NCBI RefSeq assembly: GCF_001426505.1
Contig: NZ_LMEV01000013.1
Location: 186,001 to 250,000 of the forward strand
DNA length: 64,000 bases
Direction of reading: 5' to 3'
Origin: Variovorax sp. Root473
Lineage (GTDB): Bacteria; Pseudomonadota; Gammaproteobacteria; Burkholderiales; Burkholderiaceae_C
Both the position numbers and the translations under genes were made by a program. Positions 50,532 to 60,829 of the stretch are shown in pieces. The notes beneath the pieces were generated by a model. The model searched no databases and was not told the DNA's origin. It saw nothing but the letters and a program-made list of their open reading frames with translations. Each line of letters starts with the position of its first letter. Within the stretch, counting starts at the first letter, position 1.

Positions 50532-51674
50532 ATGAAGTCACAAGCAGGCATGGTTCCCTCACTCAGTCTCGCGGGCCTGGTTGCCCTGGCGGTGGCAAGC
50601 CCCGCGCATGCGCAGGAGCAGGTGGTCAAGATCGGTCACAGCGGCCCGCTGTCGGGGCCCAACGCCTTCGCGGGCAAGGACAATGAAAACGGCGTCCGCC
50701 TCGCCATCGAGGAACTCAATGCGAAGAAGCTCAGCGTCGGCGGCAAGACGCTGAAGTTCGAGCTGATTTCCGAAGACGACCAGTGCGACGCCAAGACCGG
50801 CGTGAGCGTGGCGCAGAAATTCGTCGACGACGGCATCAAGTTCGTCATGGGCCCGTACTGCTCGGGCGTGGCCATTCCGGCCTCGCGCATCTACAGCGAC
50901 GGCGGCACGCTGGTCTCCACCGTGGGCACCAACCCCAAGGTCACGCAGGGCGGCTACAAGAACCTGTACCGCATCATCGCCAGCGACAACCAGATCGGCG
51001 GCGCGATGGCGGTGTACGCGGCCAAGGAACTGAAGGTGAAGAAGGTCGGCGTGATCGACGACCGCACCGCCTTCGGCCAGGGCCTGGCCGAAGAGTTCAC
51101 CAAGGAGGCGAAGAAGCAGGGCCTGGCCATCGTGGGCCAGGAGTTCACCACCGACAAGGCCGTCGATTTCACCGCCATCCTCACCAACATGAAGGGCAAG
51201 GCGCCCGAGGCCATCTTCTTCGGTGGCTATGCCCCGCAGGCCGCGCCCATGGCACGCCAGATGAAGCAGCTGGCCGTGCCCGGCAAGCTGCTGGGCGGCG
51301 ACACCGTGTGCAGCCCGGCCACCGGCAAGATCGGCGGCGACGCGGTGAACGACCTGGTGTTCTGCGCGCAGGGCGGCTCCATGCTCGAGAAAGCGCAGAG
51401 CGGCCCGGCCTTCAAGGAGAAGTTCAAGAAGCGCTTCAACATCGATCCCGATGCGTACGCCGCTTCGTACTACGACCAGGTGCTGTTCATCGGCGAGTCG
51501 ATGAAGAAGGCCAACACCATCGACCCCGACAAGGTCGGCGCCGAACTCTACAAGACCACCTACAAGGGCGTGGCCGCCACCTACGCGTACGACGACAAGG
51601 GCAACATGAAGCAGGCGCCCATCACCGTCTTCACGTTCAAGAACGCGGCCCCCGTCCCCATCGCCAGCTACTGA
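50532..51674 (+). CDS. Branched-chain-amino-acid-type ABC transporter binding protein
   Basis: 380 residues with a signal peptide ([17 protein letters not shown], cleavage near residue 29). The mature part is the LivK-like periplasmic-binding fold type [35 protein letters not shown] [16 protein letters not shown] and [14 protein letters not shown]. It is the first gene of the hydroxyproline-type operon, so it may bind an imino acid; no LivHMGF components are present here. The ATG follows AGGACGAAGC. Confidence 0.88.
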   Translation: MKSQAGMVPSLSLAGLVALAVASPAHAQEQVVKIGHSGPLSGPNAFAGKDNENGVRLAIEELNAKKLSVGGKTLKFELISEDDQCDAKTGVSVAQKFVDDGIKFVMGPYCSGVAIPASRIYSDGGTLVSTVGTNPKVTQGGYKNLYRIIASDNQIGGAMAVYAAKELKVKKVGVIDDRTAFGQGLAEEFTKEAKKQGLAIVGQEFTTDKAVDFTAILTNMKGKAPEAIFFGGYAPQAAPMARQMKQLAVPGKLLGGDTVCSPATGKIGGDAVNDLVFCAQGGSMLEKAQSGPAFKEKFKKRFNIDPDAYAASYYDQVLFIGESMKKANTIDPDKVGAELYKTTYKGVAATYAYDDKGNMKQAPITVFTFKNAAPVPIASY

Positions 51675-51684
51675 GCCCCCACGC

Positions 51685-52620
51685 ATGCAACGCATCCAGG
51701 TCATCGACTCCCACACGGGCGGCGAGCCCACGCGCCTTGTGATCGGCGGCTTTCCCGATCTGGGGAAGGGCTCCATGGCCGAGCGCCGCGCGCTGCTGGC
51801 CGAGCAACACGACAAGTGGCGCGCGGCCGCCGTGCTGGAGCCGCGCGGCAGCGACGTCGTGGTCGGCGCGCTGCTGTGCGAGCCGGTGTCGCCCGGTGCG
51901 GCGGCCGGTGTGGTCTTCTTCAACAACGCCGGCTACCTGGGCATGTGCGGCCACGGCACCATCGGGCTGGTCGCGAGCCTGGCACACATGGGGCGCATTG
52001 GCGTGGGCGAGCACCGCATCGAGACGCCCGTGGGCACGGTCACGACCACGCTGCATGAAGACGGCTCGGTGAGCGTGCGCAACGTGCCCGCCTACCGGCA
52101 CCTGCACCGGGTGGCGGTCGAGCTGCCCGGCCACGGCACTGTGCGCGGCGACGTGGCGTGGGGCGGCAACTGGTTCTTCCTCGTGAGCGAGCACGGCCAG
52201 CGCGTGGCGAGCGACAACCTCGCGGCGCTCACCGACTACACGGCCGCCTTGCGCAAGGCGTTGGCCGCGCAGGGCATCGCGGGCGCGGACGGCGCGGAGA
52301 TCGACCACATCGAACTCTTCGCCAATGAAGACGACGGCGCCGACAGCCGCAACTTCGTGCTGTGCCCCGGCAACGCCTACGACCGCTCGCCCTGCGGCAC
52401 CGGCACCAGCGCCAAGATCGCCTGCCTCGCGGCCGACGGCAAGCTCGCGCCGGGCGCGGTGTGGCGGCAGGCCAGCGTGATCGGCAGCGTCTTCGAGGCC
52501 AGCTACACGATGGACGGCGACCAGGTCATTCCCACGCTGCGCGGCCGCGCGCACATCAGCGCCGAGGCCACGCTGCTCATCGACGACGAAGACCCCTTCG
52601 GCTGGGGCATCCAGCTCTGA
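51685..52620 (+). CDS. 4-hydroxyproline 2-epimerase (proline racemase family)
   Basis: 311 residues. The two catalytic Cys of the epimerase are visible in GMCGHGTIG (near residue 90) and [10 protein letters not shown] (near residue 237). [11 protein letters not shown] at the N-terminus is the family opening. It interconverts trans-4-hydroxy-L-proline and cis-4-hydroxy-D-proline. The genes that follow are the matching D-hydroxyproline dehydrogenase set, which supports this over a proline racemase. It is 10 bases from the binding-protein gene. Confidence 0.9.
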   Translation: MQRIQVIDSHTGGEPTRLVIGGFPDLGKGSMAERRALLAEQHDKWRAAAVLEPRGSDVVVGALLCEPVSPGAAAGVVFFNNAGYLGMCGHGTIGLVASLAHMGRIGVGEHRIETPVGTVTTTLHEDGSVSVRNVPAYRHLHRVAVELPGHGTVRGDVAWGGNWFFLVSEHGQRVASDNLAALTDYTAALRKALAAQGIAGADGAEIDHIELFANEDDGADSRNFVLCPGNAYDRSPCGTGTSAKIACLAADGKLAPGAVWRQASVIGSVFEASYTMDGDQVIPTLRGRAHISAEATLLIDDEDPFGWGIQL

Positions 52621-52631
52621 CAGCGGCGCGC

Positions 52632-53735
52632 ATGGATGCGGACGTCATCGTCATCGGCGCCGGCATCGTCGGCGCGGCGTGCGCCCATGCGCTGGCGCAG
52701 GCCGGGCGCCGCGTGTGCGTGCTCGATGCGCGCCTGGGTGGTGCCACCGGCGCGGGCATGGGCCACCTCGTGGTGATGGACGACAACGCGGCCGAGCTCG
52801 AACTCAGCCGCCATTCGGTCGCGCAATGGCGTGCCCTGGCGCCGCGCCTGGGCGCCGACTGCGCCTACAGCCCTTGCGGCACGCTCTGGATCGCGGCGAA
52901 CGACGAGGAAATGGCCGAGGCCGAACGCAAGCAGCAGCGGCTGGGGGCGCTCGGCATCGAGAGCCGGCTGCTGACGGCGGCCGAACTCGCGCGCGCCGAA
53001 CCCGCCCTGCGCGCCGGCCTGTCAGGTGCGCTCGAAGTGCCGGGCGACGGCATCCTCTATGCGCCGAATGCGGCGCGCTGGCTGCTCGCGCAGCATGCCG
53101 CGCTGGTGCAGGTCGAACACGCGAAGGTCGAGGCCATCGAGGGCAACGGCACGCTGCGCCTGGCCGACGGCAGCCGCCGCACCGCGCCGCAGGTCGTGCT
53201 CGCCAACGGCATCGAGGCGACGACGCTGTGCCCCGAGCTGCCGATCCGCCCGAAGAAGGGCCACCTGCTCATCACCGACCGCTACCCGGGCACGGTGCGC
53301 CACCAGCTCGTCGAGCTCGGCTACGTGACCAGCGCGCACCACAGCGACGGCGACTCGGTCGCCTTCAATGTGCAGCCGCGCCCCACGGGGCAGCTGCTGG
53401 TCGGCTCGTCGCGCCAGTTCGACACGACCGACCTGGCCGTCGAGGCACCGATGCTCGCGCGCATGCTGCAGCGCACGCTCGACTACCTGCCAGGGCTCGC
53501 CGACCTGAACGCCCTGCGCGCCTGGACCGGCTTGCGCGCCGCCTCGCCCGACGGCCTGCCGCTGCTGGGCAGGCACCCGTGGCGCGAGAAGCTCTGGCTC
53601 GCGGTCGGCCACGAAGGCCTGGGCGTGACCACGGCGCCGGGCAGCGCGCATGTGCTCGCGGCGCTGATGACCGGCACGACACCCGATTTCGACGCCGCGC
53701 CGTATGCGCCGCGCGGCCTGCGGGAGAGGGCATGA
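52632..53735 (+). CDS. FAD-dependent oxidoreductase, D-hydroxyproline dehydrogenase-like subunit
   Basis: 367 residues of the DAO/glycine oxidase family. The FAD motif VIVIGAGIVGAACAHAL and VLDARLGGATGAGMGHLV open the protein; RPKKGHLLITDRYPG and AWTGLRAASPDGLPLLG, then GHEGLGVTTAPGSAHVLA near the end complete it. It is likely the catalytic subunit that oxidises cis-4-hydroxy-D-proline. The start overlaps nothing but lies 11 bases after the epimerase stop. Confidence 0.87.
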   Translation: MDADVIVIGAGIVGAACAHALAQAGRRVCVLDARLGGATGAGMGHLVVMDDNAAELELSRHSVAQWRALAPRLGADCAYSPCGTLWIAANDEEMAEAERKQQRLGALGIESRLLTAAELARAEPALRAGLSGALEVPGDGILYAPNAARWLLAQHAALVQVEHAKVEAIEGNGTLRLADGSRRTAPQVVLANGIEATTLCPELPIRPKKGHLLITDRYPGTVRHQLVELGYVTSAHHSDGDSVAFNVQPRPTGQLLVGSSRQFDTTDLAVEAPMLARMLQRTLDYLPGLADLNALRAWTGLRAASPDGLPLLGRHPWREKLWLAVGHEGLGVTTAPGSAHVLAALMTGTTPDFDAAPYAPRGLRERA

Positions 53736-53980
53736 GCAATCAGACCTTGTTGCACATCGACGGACAGCCCGTGCGCGTGAAGGCCGGCAGCTCGGTCGCC
53801 GCCGCCTTGCGCATCGCCGGCGGCATGGGCGCGGCGCGCACCTCGGTCACGGGCCAGCCGCGCGCGCCGTTCTGCGGCATGGGCGTGTGCCAGGAATGCC
53901 GCGTGCAGATCGACGGGCGGCGCCGGCTCGCCTGCCAGACCGTGTGCGCCGAGGGCATGCGCGTGGAGACCACGGCATGA
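53732..53980 (+). CDS. Small [2Fe-2S] protein, dehydrogenase subunit
   Basis: 82 residues. A ferredoxin-like cluster-binding region is seen as CGMGVCQECRV then RLACQTVC, giving the four Cys pattern CxxxxCxxC...C. It is the HcnA-like subunit of heterotrimeric amino acid dehydrogenases. ATGA overlaps at both ends link it to the flanking subunits. Confidence 0.88.
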   Translation: MSNQTLLHIDGQPVRVKAGSSVAAALRIAGGMGAARTSVTGQPRAPFCGMGVCQECRVQIDGRRRLACQTVCAEGMRVETTA

Positions 53981-55251
53981 GCGGCGTCACGCTTGAAGCC
54001 TGCGATGTGCTGGTCGTCGGCGCGGGCCCTGCGGGCATGGCCGCGGCCGTGGCGGCGGCGCCCAGCGGCGCGTCGGTCGTGGTGATCGACGACAACCCTG
54101 CGCCCGGCGGACAGATCTGGCGCGACGGCCCCGGTGCGTCTTTGCCGCCGGCGGCGCGCCAGTGGCGCGAGGCGCTCGCACGCCACGCGAACATCCGCGT
54201 GCGCAGCGGCACGCGCGTCGTCGCTGCGCCAGCCTCCCACGAATTGCTGCTCGAAGACGCCGAGGGCCCGACACGCATGCAGTGGCAAAAACTGATCCTT
54301 TGCACCGGCGCGCGCGAACTGCTGCTGCCCTTTCCCGGCTGGACGCTGCCCGGCGTGACGGGCGCGGGCGGCCTGCAGGCGCTGATCAAGGCGGGCCTGC
54401 CGGTCGAGGGTGAACGCATCGTCATCGCGGGCAGCGGGCCCTTGCTGCTGGCCGTTGCTGCCACCGCCAAGGCCGCGGGCGCGCAGGTGCTGCGCATCGC
54501 GGAGCAGGCCTCGTTCGCTTCGGTCGCGGCCTTCGGTGCCCGCCTCGTGCGCTGGCCCGGCAAGGCCGTGCAGGCGCTCACGCTGGCCGATGCGCGCTAC
54601 CGCACGGCGTCGCGCGTGGTCTCGGCGCAGGGCACGGCGCAGGTCGAATCGGTGCGGCTGCGCCAAGGCAGCCGCGAGGTCGAGATGGCCTGCGACCGCA
54701 TCGCCTGCGGCTTCGGCCTCACGCCGAACACGCAACTGGGCCAGTTGCTCGGCTGCGCGCTCGCGGGGCCGGGGCTCGCGGTCGATGCCTTGCAGGCCAC
54801 GAGCGTCGCGGGCATCTACGCGGCCGGCGAATGCACCGGCTTCGGCGGCAGCGAGCGCGCGCTGGTGCAGGGCACCATCGCAGGCCATGCGGCCGTCGGC
54901 GAGGCTGCGAAGGCCCGCGCGCACGACCGTGAACGCGTCCGCTGGGCCGTCTTCGCCGCGCAGCTGCACCGCCGCTTCGCGCTCGCCGACGACCTCAAGG
55001 CCCTGTCCCGTCCCGACACGCTCGTGTGCCGCTGCGAGGACGTGCCTTTTGCCGCGCTCTCGTCCTGCACCGGCTGGACCGACGCCAAGCTGCACCGCCG
55101 CTGCGGCATGGGCGCCTGCCAGGGGCGCGTGTGCGGCGACGCGGCGCAGTTCCTGTTCGGCTGGACGCCGCCCGCGCCGCGCCCGCCGCTGATGCCGGTC
55201 CGCATCGAGACACTGGCCGGGCTCGCAGCGCCCGGCGACGCCCGACAATGA
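53977..55251 (+). CDS. FAD/NAD(P)-binding oxidoreductase, HcnB-like dehydrogenase subunit
   Basis: 424 residues. The first Rossmann motif is VLVVGAGPAGMAAAVAAA and the second VIAGSGPLLLAVAATAKAAG. The C-terminus has a Cys-rich [2Fe-2S] BFD-like domain: LVCRCEDV ... RRCGMGACQGRVCG. This is the HcnB/OoxA-type subunit that passes electrons from the FAD partner. With the two preceding genes it forms a three-part dehydrogenase. Its stop overlaps the regulator start. Confidence 0.88.
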   Translation: MSGVTLEACDVLVVGAGPAGMAAAVAAAPSGASVVVIDDNPAPGGQIWRDGPGASLPPAARQWREALARHANIRVRSGTRVVAAPASHELLLEDAEGPTRMQWQKLILCTGARELLLPFPGWTLPGVTGAGGLQALIKAGLPVEGERIVIAGSGPLLLAVAATAKAAGAQVLRIAEQASFASVAAFGARLVRWPGKAVQALTLADARYRTASRVVSAQGTAQVESVRLRQGSREVEMACDRIACGFGLTPNTQLGQLLGCALAGPGLAVDALQATSVAGIYAAGECTGFGGSERALVQGTIAGHAAVGEAAKARAHDRERVRWAVFAAQLHRRFALADDLKALSRPDTLVCRCEDVPFAALSSCTGWTDAKLHRRCGMGACQGRVCGDAAQFLFGWTPPAPRPPLMPVRIETLAGLAAPGDARQ

Positions 55252-55964
55252 CGGCCCCGCCCCTGTACACGCACGAGCACCTGCACATCCCTACCATGGC
55301 CGCCCCGAAGACTGTCACCCGACCCCCGCCCAAGCGCCGCGCGGCCGACCTGGCCTACGACGCCATCGAGGCGCTGCTGTCCACCATGCAGCTGGAGCCC
55401 GGCAGCCAGATCGTCGAGGCCGAGCTGGCCGAGCGCACGGGTCTGGGCCGCACGCCGGTGCGCGAGGCGCTGATGCGCATGGTGTCGATCGGCCTCATCG
55501 TGCAGCAGCCGCGCCGCGGCCTGCTGGTGTCGACCATCGACCTGGCCGACCACCTGGACGTGATCCAGACCCGCCGCGTGCTCGAACAGCTGATTGCCGC
55601 CTGCGCCGCGCGCCGCGCCACCGCGCCGCAGCGCCAGGCCATCGTGCGCTGCGCCGAGGCCATGGTCGAAGCCGCGGGCCGCGGCGACCTGACCGACTAC
55701 ATGCACGCCGACCGCGCGCTCGACCTCGTCACCCACCACGCGAGCCACAACGACTCGGCGGTGAAGGCGGTGGTGCCGCTGATCGTGCAGTGCCGGCGCT
55801 TCTGGTACGCCTACCAGCACGAAGGCGAGATCGTCGAGGGCGCCAACGCGCACCTCGAACTGGCGCAGGGCATCGCCACCGGCGACGAGGCCGCGGCCAT
55901 CGCGGGCGCCGAGCGGCTCATGGACTACCTCGAAGTCTTCGCCCGGAAAATCATCGACAAGTAG
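55248..55964 (+). CDS. GntR/FCD family transcriptional regulator
   Basis: 238 residues. Winged helix (residues about 30-95: DLAYDAIEALLSTMQLEPGSQIVEAELAERTGLGRTPVREALMRM) and an FCD effector domain (about 100-230, with RRVLEQLIAACAARRA and HASHNDSAVKAV). Being last in the operon and overlapping the dehydrogenase by ATGA, it likely senses a hydroxyproline pathway intermediate. An internal ATG at 55296 could be the start. Confidence 0.9.
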   Translation: MTAPPLYTHEHLHIPTMAAPKTVTRPPPKRRAADLAYDAIEALLSTMQLEPGSQIVEAELAERTGLGRTPVREALMRMVSIGLIVQQPRRGLLVSTIDLADHLDVIQTRRVLEQLIAACAARRATAPQRQAIVRCAEAMVEAAGRGDLTDYMHADRALDLVTHHASHNDSAVKAVVPLIVQCRRFWYAYQHEGEIVEGANAHLELAQGIATGDEAAAIAGAERLMDYLEVFARKIIDK

Positions 55965-56043
55965 GCCGAAGGGCCTCGCTCCCGGTCGCGCACACCGGGG
56001 AACTACGCGTGATCTGCCGGCGCCTTCGCCGCATACTGGCCCG

Positions 56044-56970
56044 ATGGCCGCTGCACCCCGCGCTCGACCCGAAGACTTCTTCTCCCCCGACGAATGGCAA
56101 TCGCTCACCACGCGTTCGTCGTGGCGGGGCCTGTGGCTGGTGGCGCACTGCTGGGGCGTGATCGGCGCTGCGATGGCGGTGGGCATCGTGTGGCCGTGGA
56201 CCATTCCGCTCGTGGTGCCGATCGTCGGCACGCGACAGCTGGGCCTGTTCATCCTCATGCACGACGCCGCGCACGCGGGGCTGCACCGCAACCGCAAGGT
56301 CAACGACTGGGTCGGTTACTGGCTGTGCTCGCCCACGCTGCGCGACTACCGGCCGTATCACCTGCAGCACCACCGCTTCGTGCAGCAGACCGAAGACCCG
56401 GACCTCGTGCTGTCGGCGCCCTTTCCGATCTCGCGCGCCTCGATGTGGCGCAAGGTCGTGCGCGACCTGAGCGGGCAGACCTTCTACAAGCAGCGCTTCG
56501 GTCACATCGCCGACGCCCTGCGCCAGCGTGCGCCCGGTGAATCGGCGCTGCGGGTGTTCGGGCGCGCGCTGGCGAAGGACAAGCGCTTCCTCATCGGCAA
56601 TGCCCTGGGCCTGTTGGCCTTCGCCGCGGCGGGCTTCTGGTGGGCCTGGATGCTGATGTGGCTGCTGCCGATGGCGACCTGGCTGCCGCTCGTGAGCCGC
56701 GTGCGCAACATCGCCGAGCATGCGCTGGTGGCGCAGAACGAGGCCGACCCGCTGCGCCAGGCGCGCACCACGCACGCCGGCTGGCTCGAACGCATCTTCG
56801 TGGCGCCCTACTGGGTCAACTACCACTGCGAGCACCACATGTTCACCAGCCTGCCCTGCTGGGCGCTGCCGAAGGCGCACCGCCTGCTGCAGCGCCAGGG
56901 CGCGACCGTGCGGATGGAAGTGCAGCCCGGCTACCTGAACCTGCTGCGCCGCGCCGCGCCGGTGGGCTGA
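56044..56970 (+). CDS. Membrane fatty acid desaturase
   Basis: 308 residues. Three His boxes of membrane di-iron desaturases are seen: HDAAHAGLH, HLQHHRF and HCEHHMF, with hydrophobic segments between them (ALLAFAAAGFWWAWMLMWLL-type). It inserts double bonds in acyl chains at the inner membrane, or acts on a related lipid. It is convergent with the EamA transporter gene, 4 bases apart. Confidence 0.9.
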   Translation: MAAAPRARPEDFFSPDEWQSLTTRSSWRGLWLVAHCWGVIGAAMAVGIVWPWTIPLVVPIVGTRQLGLFILMHDAAHAGLHRNRKVNDWVGYWLCSPTLRDYRPYHLQHHRFVQQTEDPDLVLSAPFPISRASMWRKVVRDLSGQTFYKQRFGHIADALRQRAPGESALRVFGRALAKDKRFLIGNALGLLAFAAAGFWWAWMLMWLLPMATWLPLVSRVRNIAEHALVAQNEADPLRQARTTHAGWLERIFVAPYWVNYHCEHHMFTSLPCWALPKAHRLLQRQGATVRMEVQPGYLNLLRRAAPVG

Positions 56971-56974
56971 AACC

Positions 56975-57865
56975 TCAGCGGCTGGGTGCGGGCTGCACCG
57001 CCGCCGCCGGCTGCGCACCGCGCTGCGCCTGCTGGCTCAGCCAGATGCTCGCGATCACGATGCCGATGCCTGCCATCTGCCAGCCCGACAGGCTCTGGCC
57101 CAGCAGCGCCCAGCCCAGGATCACCGCCGTCACCGGGCTCAGGAAGGCCAGCGGCGCGATCGCCGAGGACTCCAGCCGGGCCACGCCGCGGAACCACACG
57201 ATGTAGGTGAGCGCGGCGCCGATCAGGCCGAGCCAGGCGAAGCCGACCCAGTTCATCGCCGTGAGCGCCGGCAGCGGCGGTTCCAGCCACAGCGCCACCG
57301 GCAGCAGCAGCAGGCCGCCCGCCGTCAGTTGCCAGGCCGTGAAGGTCAGCGCCGACACCGGCGGCTGCCAGCGCCGGCTCAGCACCGTGCCGAAGGCCAT
57401 CGACACCGCGGCCGTGAGCGCCGCGGCGATGCCCAGCGCGTCGAGCGAGGCATTCGGCGTGAGCACCAGCAGCGCCACGCCGCCCATGCCGATGACGGCC
57501 GCCGCCACCGACAGCGCGCGCACCGGCGCGCCCAGCAGCAGGCCGGCGAGGAACACCACGAACAGCGGCTGCACCGAGGTGATGGTGGCCGCCACGCCGC
57601 CCGGCAGCCGGTAGGCCGCCAGGAACAGCATCGCCCACAGCACCGAGAAGTTCAGCGCGCCCAGCAGGAAGATGCGGCCCCACCACGCCTTGGGCGGCAG
57701 CTGGCGCACCATGAGCATCAGCAGCAGGCCCGCCGGCAGCGCGCGCAGCAGCGCCACCGTCAGCGGGTAGTTCGCCGGCAGCATCTCGGTGGTCACGATG
57801 TAGGTGCTGCCCCAGATGGCAGGCGCAATGGCGGTGAGCAGGACGTCGGTGGTGCGGGAGGTCAT
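56975..57865 (-). CDS. EamA/DMT family transporter
   Basis: 296 residues with ten hydrophobic segments in two EamA repeats; IAPAIWGSTYIVTTEMLP at the start is the family opening and WFRGVARLESSAIAPLAFLSPVTAVILGW near residue 230 the second-repeat motif. An inner-membrane drug/metabolite exporter; substrate unknown. Confidence 0.9.
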   Translation of the reverse strand: MTSRTTDVLLTAIAPAIWGSTYIVTTEMLPANYPLTVALLRALPAGLLLMLMVRQLPPKAWWGRIFLLGALNFSVLWAMLFLAAYRLPGGVAATITSVQPLFVVFLAGLLLGAPVRALSVAAAVIGMGGVALLVLTPNASLDALGIAAALTAAVSMAFGTVLSRRWQPPVSALTFTAWQLTAGGLLLLPVALWLEPPLPALTAMNWVGFAWLGLIGAALTYIVWFRGVARLESSAIAPLAFLSPVTAVILGWALLGQSLSGWQMAGIGIVIASIWLSQQAQRGAQPAAAVQPAPSR

Positions 57866-57898
57866 GGCTTGAATCTATTCAATTGACCCATGGTTGTG

Positions 57899-58000
57899 AA
57901 TGTTCGTCGAGCGGCTCGCGCGCATCCTCGACGACCTGGACGAGGCCGATGCCGCGCGCCTTTGTCGACTTCCTGCTGGAGCGGTTCGCGGCGCGTTGAG
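57899..58000 (+). pseudogene. Possible C-terminal remnant of a regulator
   Basis: Two short plus-strand phases each read like coding sequence: FVERLARILDDLDEADA, then, after a phase change, AFVDFLLERFAAR and a stop. The second resembles the end of a LysR-type effector domain. LysR genes often lie divergent from EamA transporters, as this would. No upstream body is present. Confidence 0.25.
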
Positions 58001-58011
58001 GCGTGCGAAGC

Positions 58012-58335
58012 CTAGTCGCCCGCCGGCTCGGCGATTTCGGGCGCTTCCCACCCCAGCAGCTCCGCCAGCCGCTGCACGATCCAGCCGGCCTCGGCGCGCG
58101 ACACGCCCGATTCCGGCGTGGCCAGGCCCGCGTGGATGCGCCGCAGGATCTCGCCTTCGACCGGCACCTCGGTGTGGTGCTGGATCTGCGCATGGCCCAC
58201 GAGGTGGCCGGCGAGGTCTTCGCAGATCTCGTAGCGCGCACGCACCACGTCGATCGGCTCGCGCAGGCGCTGGCGCGCGTCGCTGTAGACCGCGAAGAAC
58301 GAGGGCGGGATGTAGATCTGGTTGTCGTCGGACAT
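58012..58335 (-). CDS. Small conserved protein of unknown function
   Basis: 107 residues: IYIPPSFFAVYSDARQRLREPIDVVRARYEICEDLAGHLVGHAQ then GVSRAEAGWIVQRLAELLGWE. I associate it with a Comamonadaceae family sometimes labelled ATPase with chaperone activity, but no nucleotide-binding motif is visible here, so that label should not be trusted. Start ATG at 58335. It is downstream of the terminator of the 56-residue gene. Confidence 0.75.
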   Translation of the reverse strand: MSDDNQIYIPPSFFAVYSDARQRLREPIDVVRARYEICEDLAGHLVGHAQIQHHTEVPVEGEILRRIHAGLATPESGVSRAEAGWIVQRLAELLGWEAPEIAEPAGD

Positions 58336-58363
58336 GGCGGCCTTGGTTTTGGCGGGCCCAATG

Positions 58364-58387
58364 ACAAAACGCGCCCGGGGGCGCGTT
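58364..58387 (-). terminator. Terminator for the 56-residue gene
   Basis: On the minus strand AACGCGCCC-CC-GGGCGCGTT is followed by TTG, with A/T pairs extending the stem. It lies 37 bases after the stop of the 56-residue gene. Confidence 0.7.
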
Positions 58388-58423
58388 CGTCGTGGCTCCG
58401 AAGAAAGAGCCGCGGGGGCTGGA

Positions 58424-58594
58424 TCAGCCGCCCTTGGTGGGGCGCTTGCCCGGGTTCTTCTTGCTGCGCGTGGCGGTGCCGCGCTCGAGGCTGATCTTCT
58501 GGCCGCCACCGCTGCGCGGCGCGGTGTAGCCGGGCATGGGCGTCGGCTTCGGGCTGGCAAGACGGTCGGCTTCGGTACGGATTTTCTTGGGCAT
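58424..58594 (-). CDS. Small basic protein of unknown function
   Basis: 56 residues, very rich in Lys, Arg, Gly and Pro (KKIRTEADRLASPKPTPMPGY, TRSKKNPGKRPTKGG), with no membrane segment. The composition suggests nucleic-acid or ribosome binding, but that is inference. It lies downstream of dbpA on the same strand with a terminator after it. The ribosome site is weak, so the call rests on codon bias and placement. Confidence 0.6.
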   Translation of the reverse strand: MPKKIRTEADRLASPKPTPMPGYTAPRSGGGQKISLERGTATRSKKNPGKRPTKGG

Positions 58595-58688
58595 GGAAAG
58601 CTCGGATAAAAAAGATGTTCGACCCCCGATTAGGCCACATCGGCAGATTTCATCTGCCAAGCGCCGAAACGAGGGGCCAGGGACGATG

Positions 58689-60131
<1,443 letters not shown>

Positions 60132-60186
60132 CGTTCGGCAGCCGGAGACAGACAGGAAAACGCAAAAGGGAAAAGTGGCGCCCGGA

Positions 60187-60236
60187 AATGACAAAGGCCT
60201 TGCAGGGCCCCCTCCGGGAGGGCGCTCTGCAAGGCC
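60187..60236 (-). terminator. Hairpin terminator after infA
   Basis: Minus strand: GGCCTTGCAG ... CTGCAAGGCC is a perfect 10-bp stem (60196-60205 with 60227-60236) enclosing a CCTCC/GGAGG inner stem, followed by TTTGTCATTT. It fits the end of the infA transcript, although the T-run is interrupted. Confidence 0.6.
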
Positions 60237-60249
60237 GGCCGGGCGTCGC

Positions 60250-60513
60250 TCAGCGACGGGGCGAGTTGTTGTTGGTCGGCGGGGGGCCGCGGCGTTCCAG
60301 GTGGCGGAACGTGATGCGGCCCTTGGTCAGGTCGTAGGGCGAGAGTTCGAGCGAGACCTTGTCGCCGGCCAGGATGCGGATGTGGTGCTTGCGCATCTTG
60401 CCGCCGCTGTAGGCGATCAGCTGGTGACCGTTGTCGAGCGTGACGCGGTAGCGCGAGTCGGGCAGGACTTCGGTCACTGCGCCGTTCATTTCGATCAGTT
60501 CTTCCTTGGGCAT
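60250..60513 (-). CDS. infA: Translation initiation factor IF-1, long paralogue
   Basis: 87 residues. The OB-fold S1-like domain is clear: [47 protein letters not shown], and [13 protein letters not shown] follows. Standard IF-1 has 72 residues; this one has a C-terminal extension ([18 protein letters not shown]). It is not among ribosomal protein genes. IF-1 binds the A site of 30S during initiation. AGAGGT precedes the ATG by 8-9 nt. Confidence 0.93.
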   Translation of the reverse strand: MPKEELIEMNGAVTEVLPDSRYRVTLDNGHQLIAYSGGKMRKHHIRILAGDKVSLELSPYDLTKGRITFRHLERRGPPPTNNNSPRR

Positions 60514-60571
60514 GTGTGATTACCTCTGAATCGTTCGATGTGTGTTGGAGATGGAATTGGGCGTGATTGTT

Positions 60572-60829
60572 TCAGGCCGCGCACGGAAGTGCGAGAGGAG
60601 CCTGCGGTGCGCGTTCGCGCACCCAGCCCAGGCCCTGTTCGATGGCGTAGCCGAGCGCGGCGGCGTGGCTGGCAAAGCGCGGCGTGAAGCGCATCACGCG
60701 GTCGTGCATGCCGCTGCCGTGGCCGGAGCGGATCGAGACGGAAGCGGCATAGCCGCCGTCGTCCTGGTGTCGAATGAGCGGGGAAACAAGGTACTTGCCC
60801 ACCGCGATACTGTGTTGAATGATGTCCAT
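60572..60829 (-). CDS. Small protein of unknown function
   Basis: 85 residues: DIIQHSIAVGKYLVSPLIRHQDDGGYAASVSIRSGHGSGMHDRVMRFTPRFASHAAALGYAIEQGLGWV. The last part is an amphipathic helix. AAGG lies about 5 nt before ATG 60829. The frame stays open upstream, and an ATG at 60964 is possible. I do not recognise a family, but GC-rich codon use and the ribosome site support it. Confidence 0.6.
   Translation of the reverse strand: MDIIQHSIAVGKYLVSPLIRHQDDGGYAASVSIRSGHGSGMHDRVMRFTPRFASHAAALGYAIEQGLGWVRERAPQAPLALPCAA

Noticed and set aside
58642..58658. ggcaga/tctgcc hairpin after dbpA, as a terminator
   Set aside because: The stem is short and no T-run follows it on the minus strand.
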